This document shows positions 36,860-50,778 of a stretch of 64,000 nucleotides of DNA, piece by piece (within the stretch, counting starts at the first letter, position 1; every line of letters starts with the position of its first letter). The position numbers and the translations under genes are program-made. The stretch is from Hippasteria phrygiana (lineage: Eukaryota; Echinodermata; Asteroidea; Valvatida; Goniasteridae). The stretch lies in contig JAZGUH010000525.1 in the NCBI GenBank assembly GCA_037893225.1, forward strand, positions 806,001 to 870,000, read 5' to 3'. Below the pieces are notes generated by a model. It was not told the origin of the DNA, did not search any database, and saw only the letters and a program-made list of their open reading frames with translations.

Positions 36860-39411
36860 CGGAAAGAAAATAAACATTGCGAGGTTTGAATTTTCTCCAC
36901 AAGTTTTAACTCTAAGAAGCCGCCGATAATTGCAACATGTAGCGCCAGATCTAAGCTATCCATACATGTCAAAATTACTGAATTTGGTTGATATTTCATG
37001 CAATTATGAATGAGTAAAGCAAGTCCATACCCTAGGGAATTTGACATCCATGGAGCAATAAATAGACGGTAACATGTACACAGATGTTGGCCGGAAAGAA
37101 AATAAACATTGCGAGGTTTGAATGTTCTCCACAAGTTTTAACTCTAAGAAGCCGCCGATAATTGCAACATGTAGCGCCAGATCTAAGCTATCCATACATG
37201 TCAAAATTACTGAATTTGGTTGATATTTCATGCAATTATGAATGAGTAAAGCAAGTCCATACACCAGGGAATTTGACATGCATGGAGCAATAAATCGACG
37301 GTAACATGTACACAGATGTTGGCCGGAAAGAAAATAAACATTGCGAGGTTTGAATTTTATCCACAAGTTTTAACTCTAGGAAGCCGCCAATGATTGCAAC
37401 ATGTAGCGCCAGATCTAAGCTATCCATATATGTCAAAATTACTGTATTTGGTTGATATTTCATGCAATTATGAATGAGTAGAGCAAGTCCATACCCCAGG
37501 GAATTTGACAGGCATGGAGCAATAAATAGAAGGTAATGTGCACACAGATGTTGGCCGGAAAGAAAATAAACATTGCGAGGTTTGAATTTTCTCCACAAGT
37601 GTTAACTCTAAGAAGCCGCCGATAATTGCAACATGTAGCGCCAGATCTAAGCTATCCATACATGTCAAAATTACTTAATTTGGTTGATATTTCATGCAAT
37701 TATGAATGAGTAAAGCAAGTCCATACCCCAGGGAATTTGACAGGCATGGAGCAATAAATAGAAGGTAATATGCACACAGATGGTGGCCGGGAAGAAAATA
37801 AACATTGCGAGGTTTGAATTTTCTCCACAAGTGTTAACTCTAAGAAGCCGCCGATAATTGCAACATGTAGCGCCAGATCTAAGCTATCCATACATGTCAA
37901 AATTACTGAATTTGGTTGATATTTCATGCAATTATGAATGAGTAAAGCAAGTCCATACCCCAGGGAATTTGACAGGCATGGAGCAATAAATAAAAGGTAA
38001 TCTGCACACAGATGGTGGCCGGGAAGAAAATAAACATTGCGAGGTTTGAATTTTCTCCACAAGTGTTAACTCTAAGAAGCCGCCGATAATTGCAACATGT
38101 AGCGCCAGATCTAAGCTATCCATACATGTCAAAATTACTGAATTTGGTTGATATTTCATGCAATTATGAATGAGTAAAGCAAGTCCATACACCAGGGAAT
38201 TTGACATGCATGGAGCAATAAATAGACGGTAACATGTACACAGATGTTGGCCGGAAAGAAAATAAACATTGCGAGGTTTGAATTTTATCCACAAGTTTTA
38301 ACTCTAGGAAGCCGCCAATGATTGCAACATGTAGCGCCAGATCTAAGCTATCCATACATGTCAAAATTACTGTATTTGGTTGATATTTCATGCAATTATG
38401 AATGAGTAGAGCAAGTCCATACCCCAGGGAATTTGACAGGCATGGAGCAATAAATAGAAGGTAATGTGCACACAGATGTTGGCCGGAAAGAAAATAAACA
38501 TTGCGAGGTTTGAATTTTCTCCACAAGTGTTAACTCTAAGAAGCCGCCGATAATTGCAACATGTAGCGCCAGATCTAAGCTATCCATACATGTCAAAATT
38601 ACTGAATTTGGTTGATATTTCATGCAATTATGAAGGAGTAAAGCAAGTCCATACCCCAGGGAATTTGACAGGCATGGAGCAATAAATAGAAGGTAATATG
38701 CACACAGATGGTGGCCGGGAAGAAAATAAACATTGCGAGGTTTGAATTTTCTCCACAAGTGTTAACTCTAAGAAGCCGCCGATAATTGCAACATGTAGCG
38801 CCAGATCTAAGCTATCCATACATGTCAAAATTACTTAATTTGGTTGATATTTCATGCAATTATGAATGAGTAAAGCAAGTCCATACCCCAGGGAATTTGA
38901 CAGGCATGGAGCAATAAATAGAAGGTAATATGCACACAGATGGTGGCCGGGAAGAAAATAAACATTGCGAGGTTTGAATTTTCTCCACAAGTGTTAACTC
39001 TAAGAAGCCGCCGATAATTGCAACATGTAGCGCCAGATCTAAGCTATCCATACATGTCAAAATTACTGTATTTGGTTGATATTTCATGCAATTATGAATG
39101 AGTAGAGCAAGTCCATACCCCAGGGAATTTGACAGGCATGGAGCAATAAATAGACGGTAACATGTACACAGATGTTGGCCGGAAAGAAAATAAACATTGC
39201 GAGGTTTGAATTTTATCCACAAGTTTTAACTCTAGGAAGCCGCCAATGATTGCAACATGTAGCGCCAGATCTAAGCTATCCATACATGTCAAAATTACTG
39301 TATTTGGTTGATATTTCATGCAATTATGAATGAGTAAAGCAAGTCCATACCCCAGGGAATTTGACAGGCATGGAGCAATAAATAGAAGGTAATATGCACA
39401 CAGATGTTGGC
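36860..39411 (+). repeat. 11-mer HOR, copy H5 (complete a-k, 2,552 bp; reference unit)
   Basis: Monomers: a 36,860, b 37,092, c 37,324, d 37,556, e 37,788, f 38,020, g 38,252, h 38,484, i 38,716, j 38,948, k 39,180. I see no private change in it, so it is the best reference unit. Adjacent monomers differ by about 5% (c and d at 11 positions), whereas whole units differ by about 0.1% or less. That contrast is the defining mark of a true HOR. Confidence 0.93.
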
Positions 39412-41963
39412 CGGAAAGAAAATAAACATTGCGAGGTTTGAATTTTCTCCACAAGTTTTAACTCTAAGAAGCCGCCGATAATTGCAACATGTAGCGCCAG
39501 ATCTAAGCTATCCATACATGTCAAAATTACTGAATTTGGTTGATATTTCATGCAATTATGAATGAGTAAAGCAAGTCCATACCCTAGGGAATTTGACATC
39601 CATGGAGCAATAAATAGACGGTAACATGTACACAGATGTTGGCCGGAAAGAAAATAAACATTGCGAGGTTTGAATGTTCTCCACAAGTTTTAACTCTAAG
39701 AAGCCGCCGATAATTGCAACATGTAGCGCCAGATCTAAGCTATCCATACATGTCAAAATTACTGAATTTGGTTGATATTTCATGCAATTATGAATGAGTA
39801 AAGCAAGTCCATACACCAGGGAATTTGACATGCATGGAGCAATAAATCGACGGTAACATGTACACAGATGTTGGCCGGAAAGAAAATAAACATTGCGAGG
39901 TTTGAATTTTATCCACAAGTTTTAACTCTAGGAAGCCGCCAATGATTGCAACATGTAGCGCCAGATCTAAGCTATCCATATATGTCAAAATTACTGTATT
40001 TGGTTGATATTTCATGCAATTATGAATGAGTAGAGCAAGTCCATACCCCAGGGAATTTGACAGGCATGGAGCAATAAATAGAAGGTAATGTGCACACAGA
40101 TGTTGGCCGGAAAGAAAATAAACATTGCGAGGTTTGAATTTTCTCCACAAGTGTTAACTCTAAGAAGCCGCCGATAATTGCAACATGTAGCGCCAGATCT
40201 AAGCTATCCATACATGTCAAAATTACTTAATTTGGTTGATATTTCATGCAATTATGAATGAGTAAAGCAAGTCCATACCCCAGGGAATTTGACAGGCATG
40301 GAGCAATAAATAGAAGGTAATATGCACACAGATGGTGGCCGGGAAGAAAATAAACATTGCGAGGTTTGAATTTTCTCCACAAGTGTTAACTCTAAGAAGC
40401 CGCCGATAATTGCAACATGTAGCGCCAGATCTAAGCTATCCATACATGTCAAAATTACTGAATTTGGTTGATATTTCATGCAATTATGAATGAGTAAAGC
40501 AAGTCCATACCCCAGGGAATTTGACAGGCATGGAGCAATAAATAAAAGGTAATCTGCACACAGATGGTGGCCGGGAAGAAAATAAACATTGCGAGGTTTG
40601 AATTTTCTCCACAAGTGTTAACTCTAAGAAGCCGCCGATAATTGCAACATGTAGCGCCAGATCTAAGCTATCCATACATGTCAAAATTACTGAATTTGGT
40701 TGATATTTCATGCAATTATGAATGAGTAAAGCAAGTCCATACACCAGGGAATTTGACATGCATGGAGCAATAAATAGACGGTAACATGTACACAGATGTT
40801 GGCCGGAAAGAAAATAAACATTGCGAGGTTTGAATTTTATCCACAAGTTTTAACTCTAGGAAGCCGCCAATGATTGCAACATGTAGCGCCAGATCTAAGC
40901 TATCCATACATGTCAAAATTACTGTATTTGGTTGATATTTCATGCAATTATGAATGAGTAGAGCAAGTCCATACCCCAGGGAATTTGACAGGCATGGAGC
41001 AATAAATAGAAGGTAATGTGCACACAGATGTTGGCCGGAAAGAAAATAAACATTGCGAGGTTTGAATTTTCTCCACAAGTGTTAACTCTAAGAAGCCGCC
41101 GATAATTGCAACATGTAGCGCCAGATCTAAGCTATCCATACATGTCAAAATTACTGAATTTGGTTGATATTTCATGCAATTATGAAGGAGTAAAGCAAGT
41201 CCATACCCCAGGGAATTTGACAGGCATGGAGCAATAAATAGAAGGTAATATGCACACAGATGGTGGCCGGGAAGAAAATAAACATTGCGAGGTTTGAATT
41301 TTCTCCACAAGTGTTAACTCTAAGAAGCCGCCGATAATTGCAACATGTAGCGCCAGATCTAAGCTATCCATACATGTCAAAATTACTTAATTTGGTTGAT
41401 ATTTCATGCAATTATGAATGAGTAAAGCAAGTCCATACCCCAGGGAATTTGACAGGCATGGAGCAATAAATAGAAGGTAATATGCACACAGATGGTGGCC
41501 GGGAAGAAAATAAACATTGCGAGGTTTGAATTGTCTCCACAAGTGTTAACTCTAAGAAGCCGCCGATAATTGCAACATGTAGCGCCAGATCTAAGCTATC
41601 CATACATGTCAAAATTACTGTATTTGGTTGATATTTCATGCAATTATGAATGAGTAGAGCAAGTCCATACCCCAGGGAATTTGACAGGCATGGAGCAATA
41701 AATAGACGGTAACATGTACACAGATGTTGGCCGGAAAGAAAATAAACATTGCGAGGTTTGAATTTTATCCACAAGTTTTAACTCTAGGAAGCCGCCAATG
41801 ATTGCAACATGTAGCGCCAGATCTAAGCTATCCATACATGTCAAAATTACTGTATTTGGTTGATATTTCATGCAATTATGAATGAGTAAAGCAAGTCCAT
41901 ACCCCAGGGAATTTGACAGGCATGGAGCAATAAATAGAAGGTAATATGCACACAGATGTTGGC
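39412..41963 (+). repeat. 11-mer HOR, copy H6 (complete a-k, 2,552 bp)
   Basis: The only difference I found from H5 is AATTGTCTCC in the j monomer (changed base 41,533). It is shared with H4 two units away. Confidence 0.92.
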
Positions 41964-44283
41964 CGGAAAGAAAATAAACATTGCGAGGTTTGAATTTTCT
42001 CCACAAGTTTTAACTCTAAGAAGCCGCCGATAATTGCAACATGTAGCGCCAGATCTAAGCTATCCATACATGTCAAAATTACTGAATTTGGTTGATATTT
42101 CATGCAATTATGAATGAGTAAAGCAAGTCCATACCCTAGGGAATTTGACATCCATGGAGCAATAAATAGACGGTAACATGTACACAGATGTTGGCCGGAA
42201 AGAAAATAAACATTGCGAGGTTTGAATGTTCTCCACAAGTTTTAACTCTAAGAAGCCGCCGATAATTGCAACATGTAGCGCCAGATCTAAGCTATCCATA
42301 CATGTCAAAATTACTGAATTTGGTTGATATTTCATGCAATTATGAATGAGTAAAGCAAGTCCATACACCAGGGAATTTGACATGCATGGAGCAATAAATC
42401 GACGGTAACATGTACACAGATGTTGGCCGGAAAGAAAATAAACATTGCGAGGTTTGAATTTTATCCACAAGTTTTAACTCTAGGAAGCCGCCAATGATTG
42501 CAACATGTAGCGCCAGATCTAAGCTATCCATATATGTCAAAATTACTGTATTTGGTTGATATTTCATGCAATTATGAATGAGTAGAGCAAGTCCATACCC
42601 CAGGGAATTTGACAGGCATGGAGCAATAAATAGAAGGTAATATGCACACAGATGTTGGCCGGAAAGAAAATAAACATTGCGAGGTTTGAATTTTCTCCAC
42701 AAGTGTTAACTCTAAGAAGCCGCCGATAATTGCAACATGTAGCGCCAGATCTAAGCTATCCATACATGTCAAAATTACTGAATTTGGTTGATATTTCATG
42801 CAATTATGAATGAGTAAAGCAAGTCCATACCCCAGGGAATTTGACAGGCATGGAGCAATAAATAAAAGGTAATCTGCACACAGATGGTGGCCGGGAAGAA
42901 AATAAACATTGCGAGGTTTGAATTTTCTCCACAAGTGTTAACTCTAAGAAGCCGCCGATAATTGCAACATGTAGCGCCAGATCTAAGCTATCCATACATG
43001 TCAAAATTACTGAATTTGGTTGATATTTCATGCAATTATGAATGAGTAAAGCAAGTCCATACACCAGGGAATTTGACATGCATGGAGCAATAAATAGACG
43101 GTAACATGTACACAGATGTTGGCCGGAAAGAAAATAAACATTGCGAGGTTTGAATTTTATCCACAAGTTTTAACTCTAGGAAGCCGCCAATGATTGCAAC
43201 ATGTAGCGCCAGATCTAAGCTATCCATACATGTCAAAATTACTGTATTTGGTTGATATTTCATGCAATTATGAATGAGTAGAGCAAGTCCATACCCCAGG
43301 GAATTTGACAGGCATGGAGCAATAAATAGAAGGTAATGTGCACACAGATGTTGGCCGGAAAGAAAATAAACATTGCGAGGTTTGAATTTTCTCCACAAGT
43401 GTTAACTCTAAGAAGCCGCCGATAATTGCAACATGTAGCGCCAGATCTAAGCTATCCATACATGTCAAAATTACTGAATTTGGTTGATATTTCATGCAAT
43501 TATGAAGGAGTAAAGCAAGTCCATACCCCAGGGAATTTGACAGGCATGGAGCAATAAATAGAAGGTAATATGCACACAGATGGTGGCCGGGAAGAAAATA
43601 AACATTGCGAGGTTTGAATTTTCTCCACAAGTGTTAACTCTAAGAAGCCGCCGATAATTGCAACATGTAGCGCCAGATCTAAGCTATCCATACATGTCAA
43701 AATTACTTAATTTGGTTGATATTTCATGCAATTATGAATGAGTAAAGCAAGTCCATACCCCAGGGAATTTGACAGGCATGGAGCAATAAATAGAAGGTAA
43801 TATGCACACAGATGGTGGCCGGGAAGAAAATAAACATTGCGAGGTTTGAATTTTCTCCACAAGTGTTAACTCTAAGAAGCCGCCGATAATTGCAACATGT
43901 AGCGCCAGATCTAAGCTATCCATACATGTCAAAATTACTGTATTTGGTTGATATTTCATGCAATTATGAATGAGTAGAGCAAGTCCATACCCCAGGGAAT
44001 TTGACAGGCATGGAGCAATAAATAGACGGTAACATGTACACAGATGTTGGCCGGAAAGAAAATAAACATTGCGAGGTTTGAATTTTATCCACAAGTTTTA
44101 ACTCTAGGAAGCCGCCAATGATTGCAACATGTAGCGCCAGATCTAAGCTATCCATACATGTCAAAATTACTGTATTTGGTTGATATTTCATGCAATTATG
44201 AATGAGTAAAGCAAGTCCATACCCCAGGGAATTTGACAGGCATGGAGCAATAAATAGAAGGTAATATGCACACAGATGTTGGC
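41964..44283 (+). repeat. 11-mer HOR, copy H7 (10-mer, d and e fused, 2,320 bp)
   Basis: This copy is a, b, c, a d/e hybrid (42,660-42,891), then f to k. The c monomer ends TATGC rather than TGTGC. Loss of one monomer with fusion of its neighbours indicates an in-register exchange between d and e. Confidence 0.9.
42660..42891 (+). repeat. Hybrid monomer d/e (m185)
   Basis: It starts CGGAAAG like d but has TACTGAATTT and ends AATAAAAGGTAATCTGC-GGTGGC like e. The switch lies between the CGG(A/G)AAG site near offset 4 and the TACT site near offset 118. Confidence 0.87.
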
Positions 44284-46835
44284 CGGAAAGAAAATAAACA
44301 TTGCGAGGTTTGAATTTTCTCCACAAGTTTTAACTCTAAGAAGCCGCCGATAATTGCAACATGTAGCGCCAGATCTAAGCTATCCATACATGTCAAAATT
44401 ACTGAATTTGGTTGATATTTCATGCAATTATGAATGAGTAAAGCAAGTCCATACCCTAGGGAATTTGACATCCATGGAGCAATAAATAGACGGTAACATG
44501 TACACAGATGTTGGCCGGAAAGAAAATAAACATTGCGAGGTTTGAATGTTCTCCACAAGTTTTAACTCTAAGAAGCCGCCGATAATTGCAACATGTAGCG
44601 CCAGATCTAAGCTATCCATACATGTCAAAATTACTGAATTTGGTTGATATTTCATGCAATTATGAATGAGTAAAGCAAGTCCATACACCAGGGAATTTGA
44701 CATGCATGGAGCAATAAATCGACGGTAACATGTACACAGATGTTGGCCGGAAAGAAAATAAACATTGCGAGGTTTGAATTTTATCCACAAGTTTTAACTC
44801 TAGGAAGCCGCCAATGATTGCAACATGTAGCGCCAGATCTAAGCTATCCATATATGTCAAAATTACTGTATTTGGTTGATATTTCATGCAATTATGAATG
44901 AGTAGAGCAAGTCCATACCCCAGGGAATTTGACAGGCATGGAGCAATAAATAGAAGGTAATGTGCACACAGATGTTGGCCGGAAAGAAAATAAACATTGC
45001 GAGGTTTGAATTTTCTCCACAAGTGTTAACTCTAAGAAGCCGCCGATAATTGCAACATGTAGCGCCAGATCTAAGCTATCCATACATGTCAAAATTACTT
45101 AATTTGGTTGATATTTCATGCAATTATGAATGAGTAAAGCAAGTCCATACCCCAGGGAATTTGACAGGCATGGAGCAATAAATAGAAGGTAATATGCACA
45201 GAGATGGTGGCCGGGAAGAAAATAAACATTGCGAGGTTTGAATTTTCTCCACAAGTGTTAACTCTAAGAAGCCGCCGATAATTGCAACATGTAGCGCCAG
45301 ATCTAAGCTATCCATACATGTCAAAATTACTGAATTTGGTTGATATTTCATGCAATTATGAATGAGTAAAGCAAGTCCATACCCCAGGGAATTTGACAGG
45401 CATGGAGCAATAAATAAAAGGTAATCTGCACACAGATGGTGGCCGGGAAGAAAATAAACATTGCGAGGTTTGAATTTTCTCCACAAGTGTTAACTCTAAG
45501 AAGCCGCCGATAATTGCAACATGTAGCGCCAGATCTAAGCTATCCATACATGTCAAAATTACTGAATTTGGTTGATATTTCATGCAATTATGAATGAGTA
45601 AAGCAAGTCCATACACCAGGGAATTTGACATGCATGGAGCAATAAATAGACGGTAACATGTACACAGATGTTGGCCGGAAAGAAAATAAACATTGCGAGG
45701 TTTGAATTTTATCCACAAGTTTTAACTCTAGGAAGCCGCCAATGATTGCAACATGTAGCGCCAGATCTAAGCTATCCATACATGTCAAAATTACTGTATT
45801 TGGTTGATATTTCATGCAATTATGAATGAGTAGAGCAAGTCCATACCCCAGGGAATTTGACAGGCATGGAGCAATAAATAGAAGGTAATGTGCACACAGA
45901 TGTTGGCCGGAAAGAAAATAAACATTGCGAGGTTTGAATTTTCTCCACAAGTGTTAACTCTAAGAAGCCGCCGATAATTGCAACATGTAGCGCCAGATCT
46001 AAGCTATCCATACATGTCAAAATTACTGAATTTGGTTGATATTTCATGCAATTATGAATGAGTAAAGCAAGTCCATACCCCAGGGAATTTGACAGGCATG
46101 GAGCAATAAATAGAAGGTAATATGCACACAGATGGTGGCCGGGAAGAAAATAAACATTGCGAGGTTTGAATTTTCTCCACAAGTGTTAACTCTAAGAAGC
46201 CGCCGATAATTGCAACATGTAGCGCCAGATCTAAGCTATCCATACATGTCAAAATTACTTAATTTGGTTGATATTTCATGCAATTATGAATGAGTAAAGC
46301 AAGTCCATACCCCAGGGAATTTGACAGGCATGGAGCAATAAATAGAAGGTAATATGCACACAGATGGTGGCCGGGAAGAAAATAAACATTGCGAGGTTTG
46401 AATTTTCTCCACAAGTGTTAACTCTAAGAAGCCGCCGATAATTGCAACATGTAGCGCCAGATCTAAGCTATCCATACATGTCAAAATTACTGTATTTGGT
46501 TGATATTTCATGCAATTATGAATGAGTAGAGCAAGTCCATACCCCAGGGAATTTGACAGGCATGGAGCAATAAATAGACGGTAACATGTACACAGATGTT
46601 GGCCGGAAAGAAAATAAACATTGCGAGGTTTGAATTTTATCCACAAGTTTTAACTCTAGGAAGCCGCCAATGATTGCAACATGTAGCGCCAGATCTAAGC
46701 TATCCATACATGTCAAAATTACTGTATTTGGTTGATATTTCATGCAATTATGAATGAGTAAAGCAAGTCCATACCCCAGGGAATTTGACAGGCATGGAGC
46801 AATAAATAGAAGGTAATATGCACACAGATGTTGGC
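44284..46835 (+). repeat. 11-mer HOR, copy H8 (complete a-k, 2,552 bp)
   Basis: This unit is complete, but the h monomer has the ordinary GAATGAG instead of GAAGGAG, as in every later copy. One private change (CACAGAGATGG) lies near 45,201. The GAAGGAG state is thus confined to H1, H2 and H4-H7 (29.3-43.5 kb). Confidence 0.9.
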
Positions 46836-49155
46836 CGGAAAGAAAATAAACATTGCGAGGTTTGAATTTTCTCCACAAGTTTTAACTCTAAGAAGCCGCC
46901 GATAATTGCAACATGTAGCGCCAGATCTAAGCTATCCATACATGTCAAAATTACTGAATTTGGTTGATATTTCATGCAATTATGAATGAGTAAAGCAAGT
47001 CCATACCCTAGGGAATTTGACATCCATGGAGCAATAAATAGACGGTAACATGTACACAGATGTTGGCCGGAAAGAAAATAAACATTGCGAGGTTTGAATG
47101 TTCTCCACAAGTTTTAACTCTAAGAAGCCGCCGATAATTGCAACATGTAGCGCCAGATCTAAGCTATCCATACATGTCAAAATTACTGAATTTGGTTGAT
47201 ATTTCATGCAATTATGAATGAGTAGAGCAAGTCCATACCCCAGGGAATTTGACAGGCATGGAGCAATAAATAGAAGGTAATGTGCACACAGATGTTGGCC
47301 GGAAAGAAAATAAACATTGCGAGGTTTGAATTTTCTCCACAAGTGTTAACTCTAAGAAGCCGCCGATAATTGCAACATGTAGCGCCAGATCTAAGCTATC
47401 CATACATGTCAAAATTACTTAATTTGGTTGATATTTCATGCAATTATGAATGAGTAAAGCAAGTCCATACCCCAGGGAATTTGACAGGCATGGAGCAATA
47501 AATAGAAGGTAATATGCACACAGATGGTGGCCGGGAAGAAAATAAACATTGCGAGGTTTGAATTTTCTCCACAAGTGTTAACTCTAAGAAGCCGCCGATA
47601 ATTGCAACATGTAGCGCCAGATCTAAGCTATCCATACATGTCAAAATTACTGAATTTGGTTGATATTTCATGCAATTATGAATGAGTAAAGCAAGTCCAT
47701 ACCCCAGGGAATTTGACAGGCATGGAGCAATAAATAAAAGGTAATCTGCACACAGATGGTGGCCGGGAAGAAAATAAACATTGCGAGGTTTGAATTTTCT
47801 CCACAAGTGTTAACTCTAAGAAGCCGCCGATAATTGCAACATGTAGCGCCAGATCTAAGCTATCCATACATGTCAAAATTACTGAATTTGGTTGATATTT
47901 CATGCAATTATGAATGAGTAAAGCAAGTCCATACACCAGGGAATTTGACATGCATGGAGCAATAAATAGACGGTAACATGTACACAGATGTTGGCCGGAA
48001 AGAAAATAAACATTGCGAGGTTTGAATTTTATCCACAAGTTTTAACTCTAGGAAGCCGCCAATGATTGCAACATGTAGCGCCAGATCTAAGCTATCCATA
48101 CATGTCAAAATTACTGTATTTGGTTGATATTTCATGCAATTATGAATGAGTAGAGCAAGTCCATACCCCAGGGAATTTGACAGGCATGGAGCAATAAATA
48201 GAAGGTAATGTGCACACAGATGTTGGCCGGAAAGAAAATAAACATTGCGAGGTTTGAATTTTCTCCACAAGTGTTAACTCTAAGAAGCCGCCGATAATTG
48301 CAACATGTAGCGCCAGATCTAAGCTATCCATACATGTCAAAATTACTGAATTTGGTTGATATTTCATGCAATTATGAATGAGTAAAGCAAGTCCATACCC
48401 CAGGGAATTTGACAGGCATGGAGCAATAAATAGAAGGTAATATGCACACAGATGGTGGCCGGGAAGAAAATAAACATTGCGAGGTTTGAATTTTCTCCAC
48501 AAGTGTTAACTCTAAGAAGCCGCCGATAATTGCAACATGTAGCGCCAGATCTAAGCTATCCATACATGTCAAAATTACTTAATTTGGTTGATATTTCATG
48601 CAATTATGAATGAGTAAAGCAAGTCCATACCCCAGGGAATTTGACAGGCATGGAGCAATAAATAGAAGGTAATATGCACACAGATGGTGGCCGGGAAGAA
48701 AATAAACATTGCGAGGTTTGAATTTTCTCCACAAGTGTTAACTCTAAGAAGCCGCCGATAATTGCAACATGTAGCGCCAGATCTAAGCTATCCATACATG
48801 TCAAAATTACTGTATTTGGTTGATATTTCATGCAATTATGAATGAGTAGAGCAAGTCCATACCCCAGGGAATTTGACAGGCATGGAGCAATAAATAGACG
48901 GTAACATGTACACAGATGTTGGCCGGAAAGAAAATAAACATTGCGAGGTTTGAATTTTATCCACAAGTTTTAACTCTAGGAAGCCGCCAATGATTGCAAC
49001 ATGTAGCGCCAGATCTAAGCTATCCATACATGTCAAAATTACTGTATTTGGTTGATATTTCATGCAATTATGAATGAGTAGAGCAAGTCCATACCCCAGG
49101 GAATTTGACAGGCATGGAGCAATAAATAGAAGGTAATATGCACACAGATGGTGGC
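46836..49155 (+). repeat. 11-mer HOR, copy H9 (10-mer, b and c fused)
   Basis: This copy is a, a b/c hybrid (47,068-47,299), d to j, then a k-like monomer (48,924-49,155) with GTAGAGC and a GGTGGC end. It is 2,320 bp long. After it the regular a-k order is lost for about 4.4 kb. Confidence 0.86.
47068..47299 (+). repeat. Hybrid monomer b/c (m204)
   Basis: The first half, GAATGTTC with CTAAGAAG and TACTGAATTT, is b. The second half, GTAGAGC with GACAGGC and TAGAAGGTAATGTGC, is c. The switch lies between offsets of about 123 and 157, a span that includes the invariant dyad segment. Confidence 0.87.
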
Positions 49156-50315
49156 CGGGAAGAAAATAAACATTGCGAGGTTTGAATTTTCTCCACAAGT
49201 GTTAACTCTAAGAAGCCGCCGATAATTGCAACATGTAGCGCCAGATCTAAGCTATCCATACATGTCAAAATTACTGAATTTGGTTGATATTTCATGCAAT
49301 TATGAATGAGTAAAGCAAGTCCATACCCCAGGGAATTTGACAGGCATGGAGCAATAAATAGAAGGTAATATGCACACAGATGGTGGCCGGGAAGAAAATA
49401 AACATTGCGAGGTTTGAATTTTCTCCACAAGTGTTAACTCTAAGAAGCCGCCGATAATTGCAACATGTAGCGCCAGATCTAAGCTATCCATACATGTCAA
49501 AATTACTGAATTTGGTTGATATTTCATGCAATTATGAATGAGTAAAGCAAGTCCATACCCCAGGGAATTTGACAGGCATGGAGCAATAAATAAAAGGTAA
49601 TCTGCACACAGATGGTGGCCGGGAAGAAAATAAACATTGCGAGGTTTGAATTTTCTCCACAAGTGTTAACTCTAAGAAGCCGCCGATAATTGCAACATGT
49701 AGCGCCAGATCTAAGCTATCCATACATGTCAAAATTACTGTATTTGGTTGATATTTCATGCAATTATGAATGAGTAGAGCAAGTCCATACCCCAGGGAAT
49801 TTGACAGGCATGGAGCAATAAATAGACGGTAACATGTACACAGATGTTGGCCGGAAAGAAAATAAACATTGCGAGGTTTGAATTTTATCCACAAGTTTTA
49901 ACTCTAGGAAGCCGCCAATGATTGCAACATGTAGCGCCAGATCTAAGCTATCCATACATGTCAAAATTACTGTATTTGGTTGATATTTCATGCAATTATG
50001 AATGAGTAGAGCAAGTCCATACCCCAGGGAATTTGACAGGCATGGAGCAATAAATAGAAGGTAATGTGCACACAGATGTTGGCCGGAAAGAAAATAAACA
50101 TTGCGAGGTTTGAATTTTCTCCACAAGTGTTAACTCTAAGAAGCCGCCGATAATTGCAACATGTAGCGCCAGATCTAAGCTATCCATACATGTCAAAATT
50201 ACTTAATTTGGTTGATATTTCATGCAATTATGAATGAGTAAAGCAAGTCCATACCCCAGGGAATTTGACAGGCATGGAGCAATAAATAGAAGGTAATATG
50301 CACACAGATGGTGGC
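48692..50315 (+). repeat. Nine-monomer-step duplication, copy 1 (j, k-like, l, e, j, g, d)
   Basis: Seven monomers (m211-m217) match m220-m226 (50,779-52,402) in order at a step of 2,087 bp (nine monomers, one of 231 bp). The match also extends left into the second half of m210, paired with the second half of the hybrid at 50,547-50,778. Confidence 0.83.
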
Positions 50316-50778
50316 CGGGAAGAAAATAAACATTGCGAGGTTTGAATTTTCTCCACAAGTGTTAACTCTAAGAAGCCGCCGATAATTGCAACATGTAGCG
50401 CCAGATCTAAGCTATCCATACATGTCAAAATTACTGAATTTGGTTGATATTTCATGCAATTATGAATGAGTAAAGCAAGTCATACCCTAGGGAATTTGAC
50501 ATGCATGGAGCAATAAATCGACGGTAACATGTACACAGATGTTGGCCGGAAAGAAAATAAACATTGCGAGGTTTGAATTTTATCCACAAGTTTTAACTCT
50601 AGGAAGCCGCCAATGATTGCAACATGTAGCGCCAGATCTAAGCTATCCATACATGTCAAAATTACTTAATTTGGTTGATATTTCATGCAATTATGAATGA
50701 GTAAAGCAAGTCCATACCCCAGGGAATTTGACAGGCATGGAGCAATAAATAGAAGGTAATATGCACACAGATGGTGGC
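50316..50778 (+). repeat. A-type monomer and g/i hybrid between the two 9-mer-step copies
   Basis: 50,316-50,546 is an A-type 231-bp monomer with AATCGACGG. 50,547-50,778 has TTTTATCC, CTAGGAAG and CCATACATG (g-like first half) but TACTTAATTT, GTAAAGC and a GGTGGC end (i-like second half), so it is a g/i hybrid lacking h. It marks the duplication junction. Confidence 0.8.
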
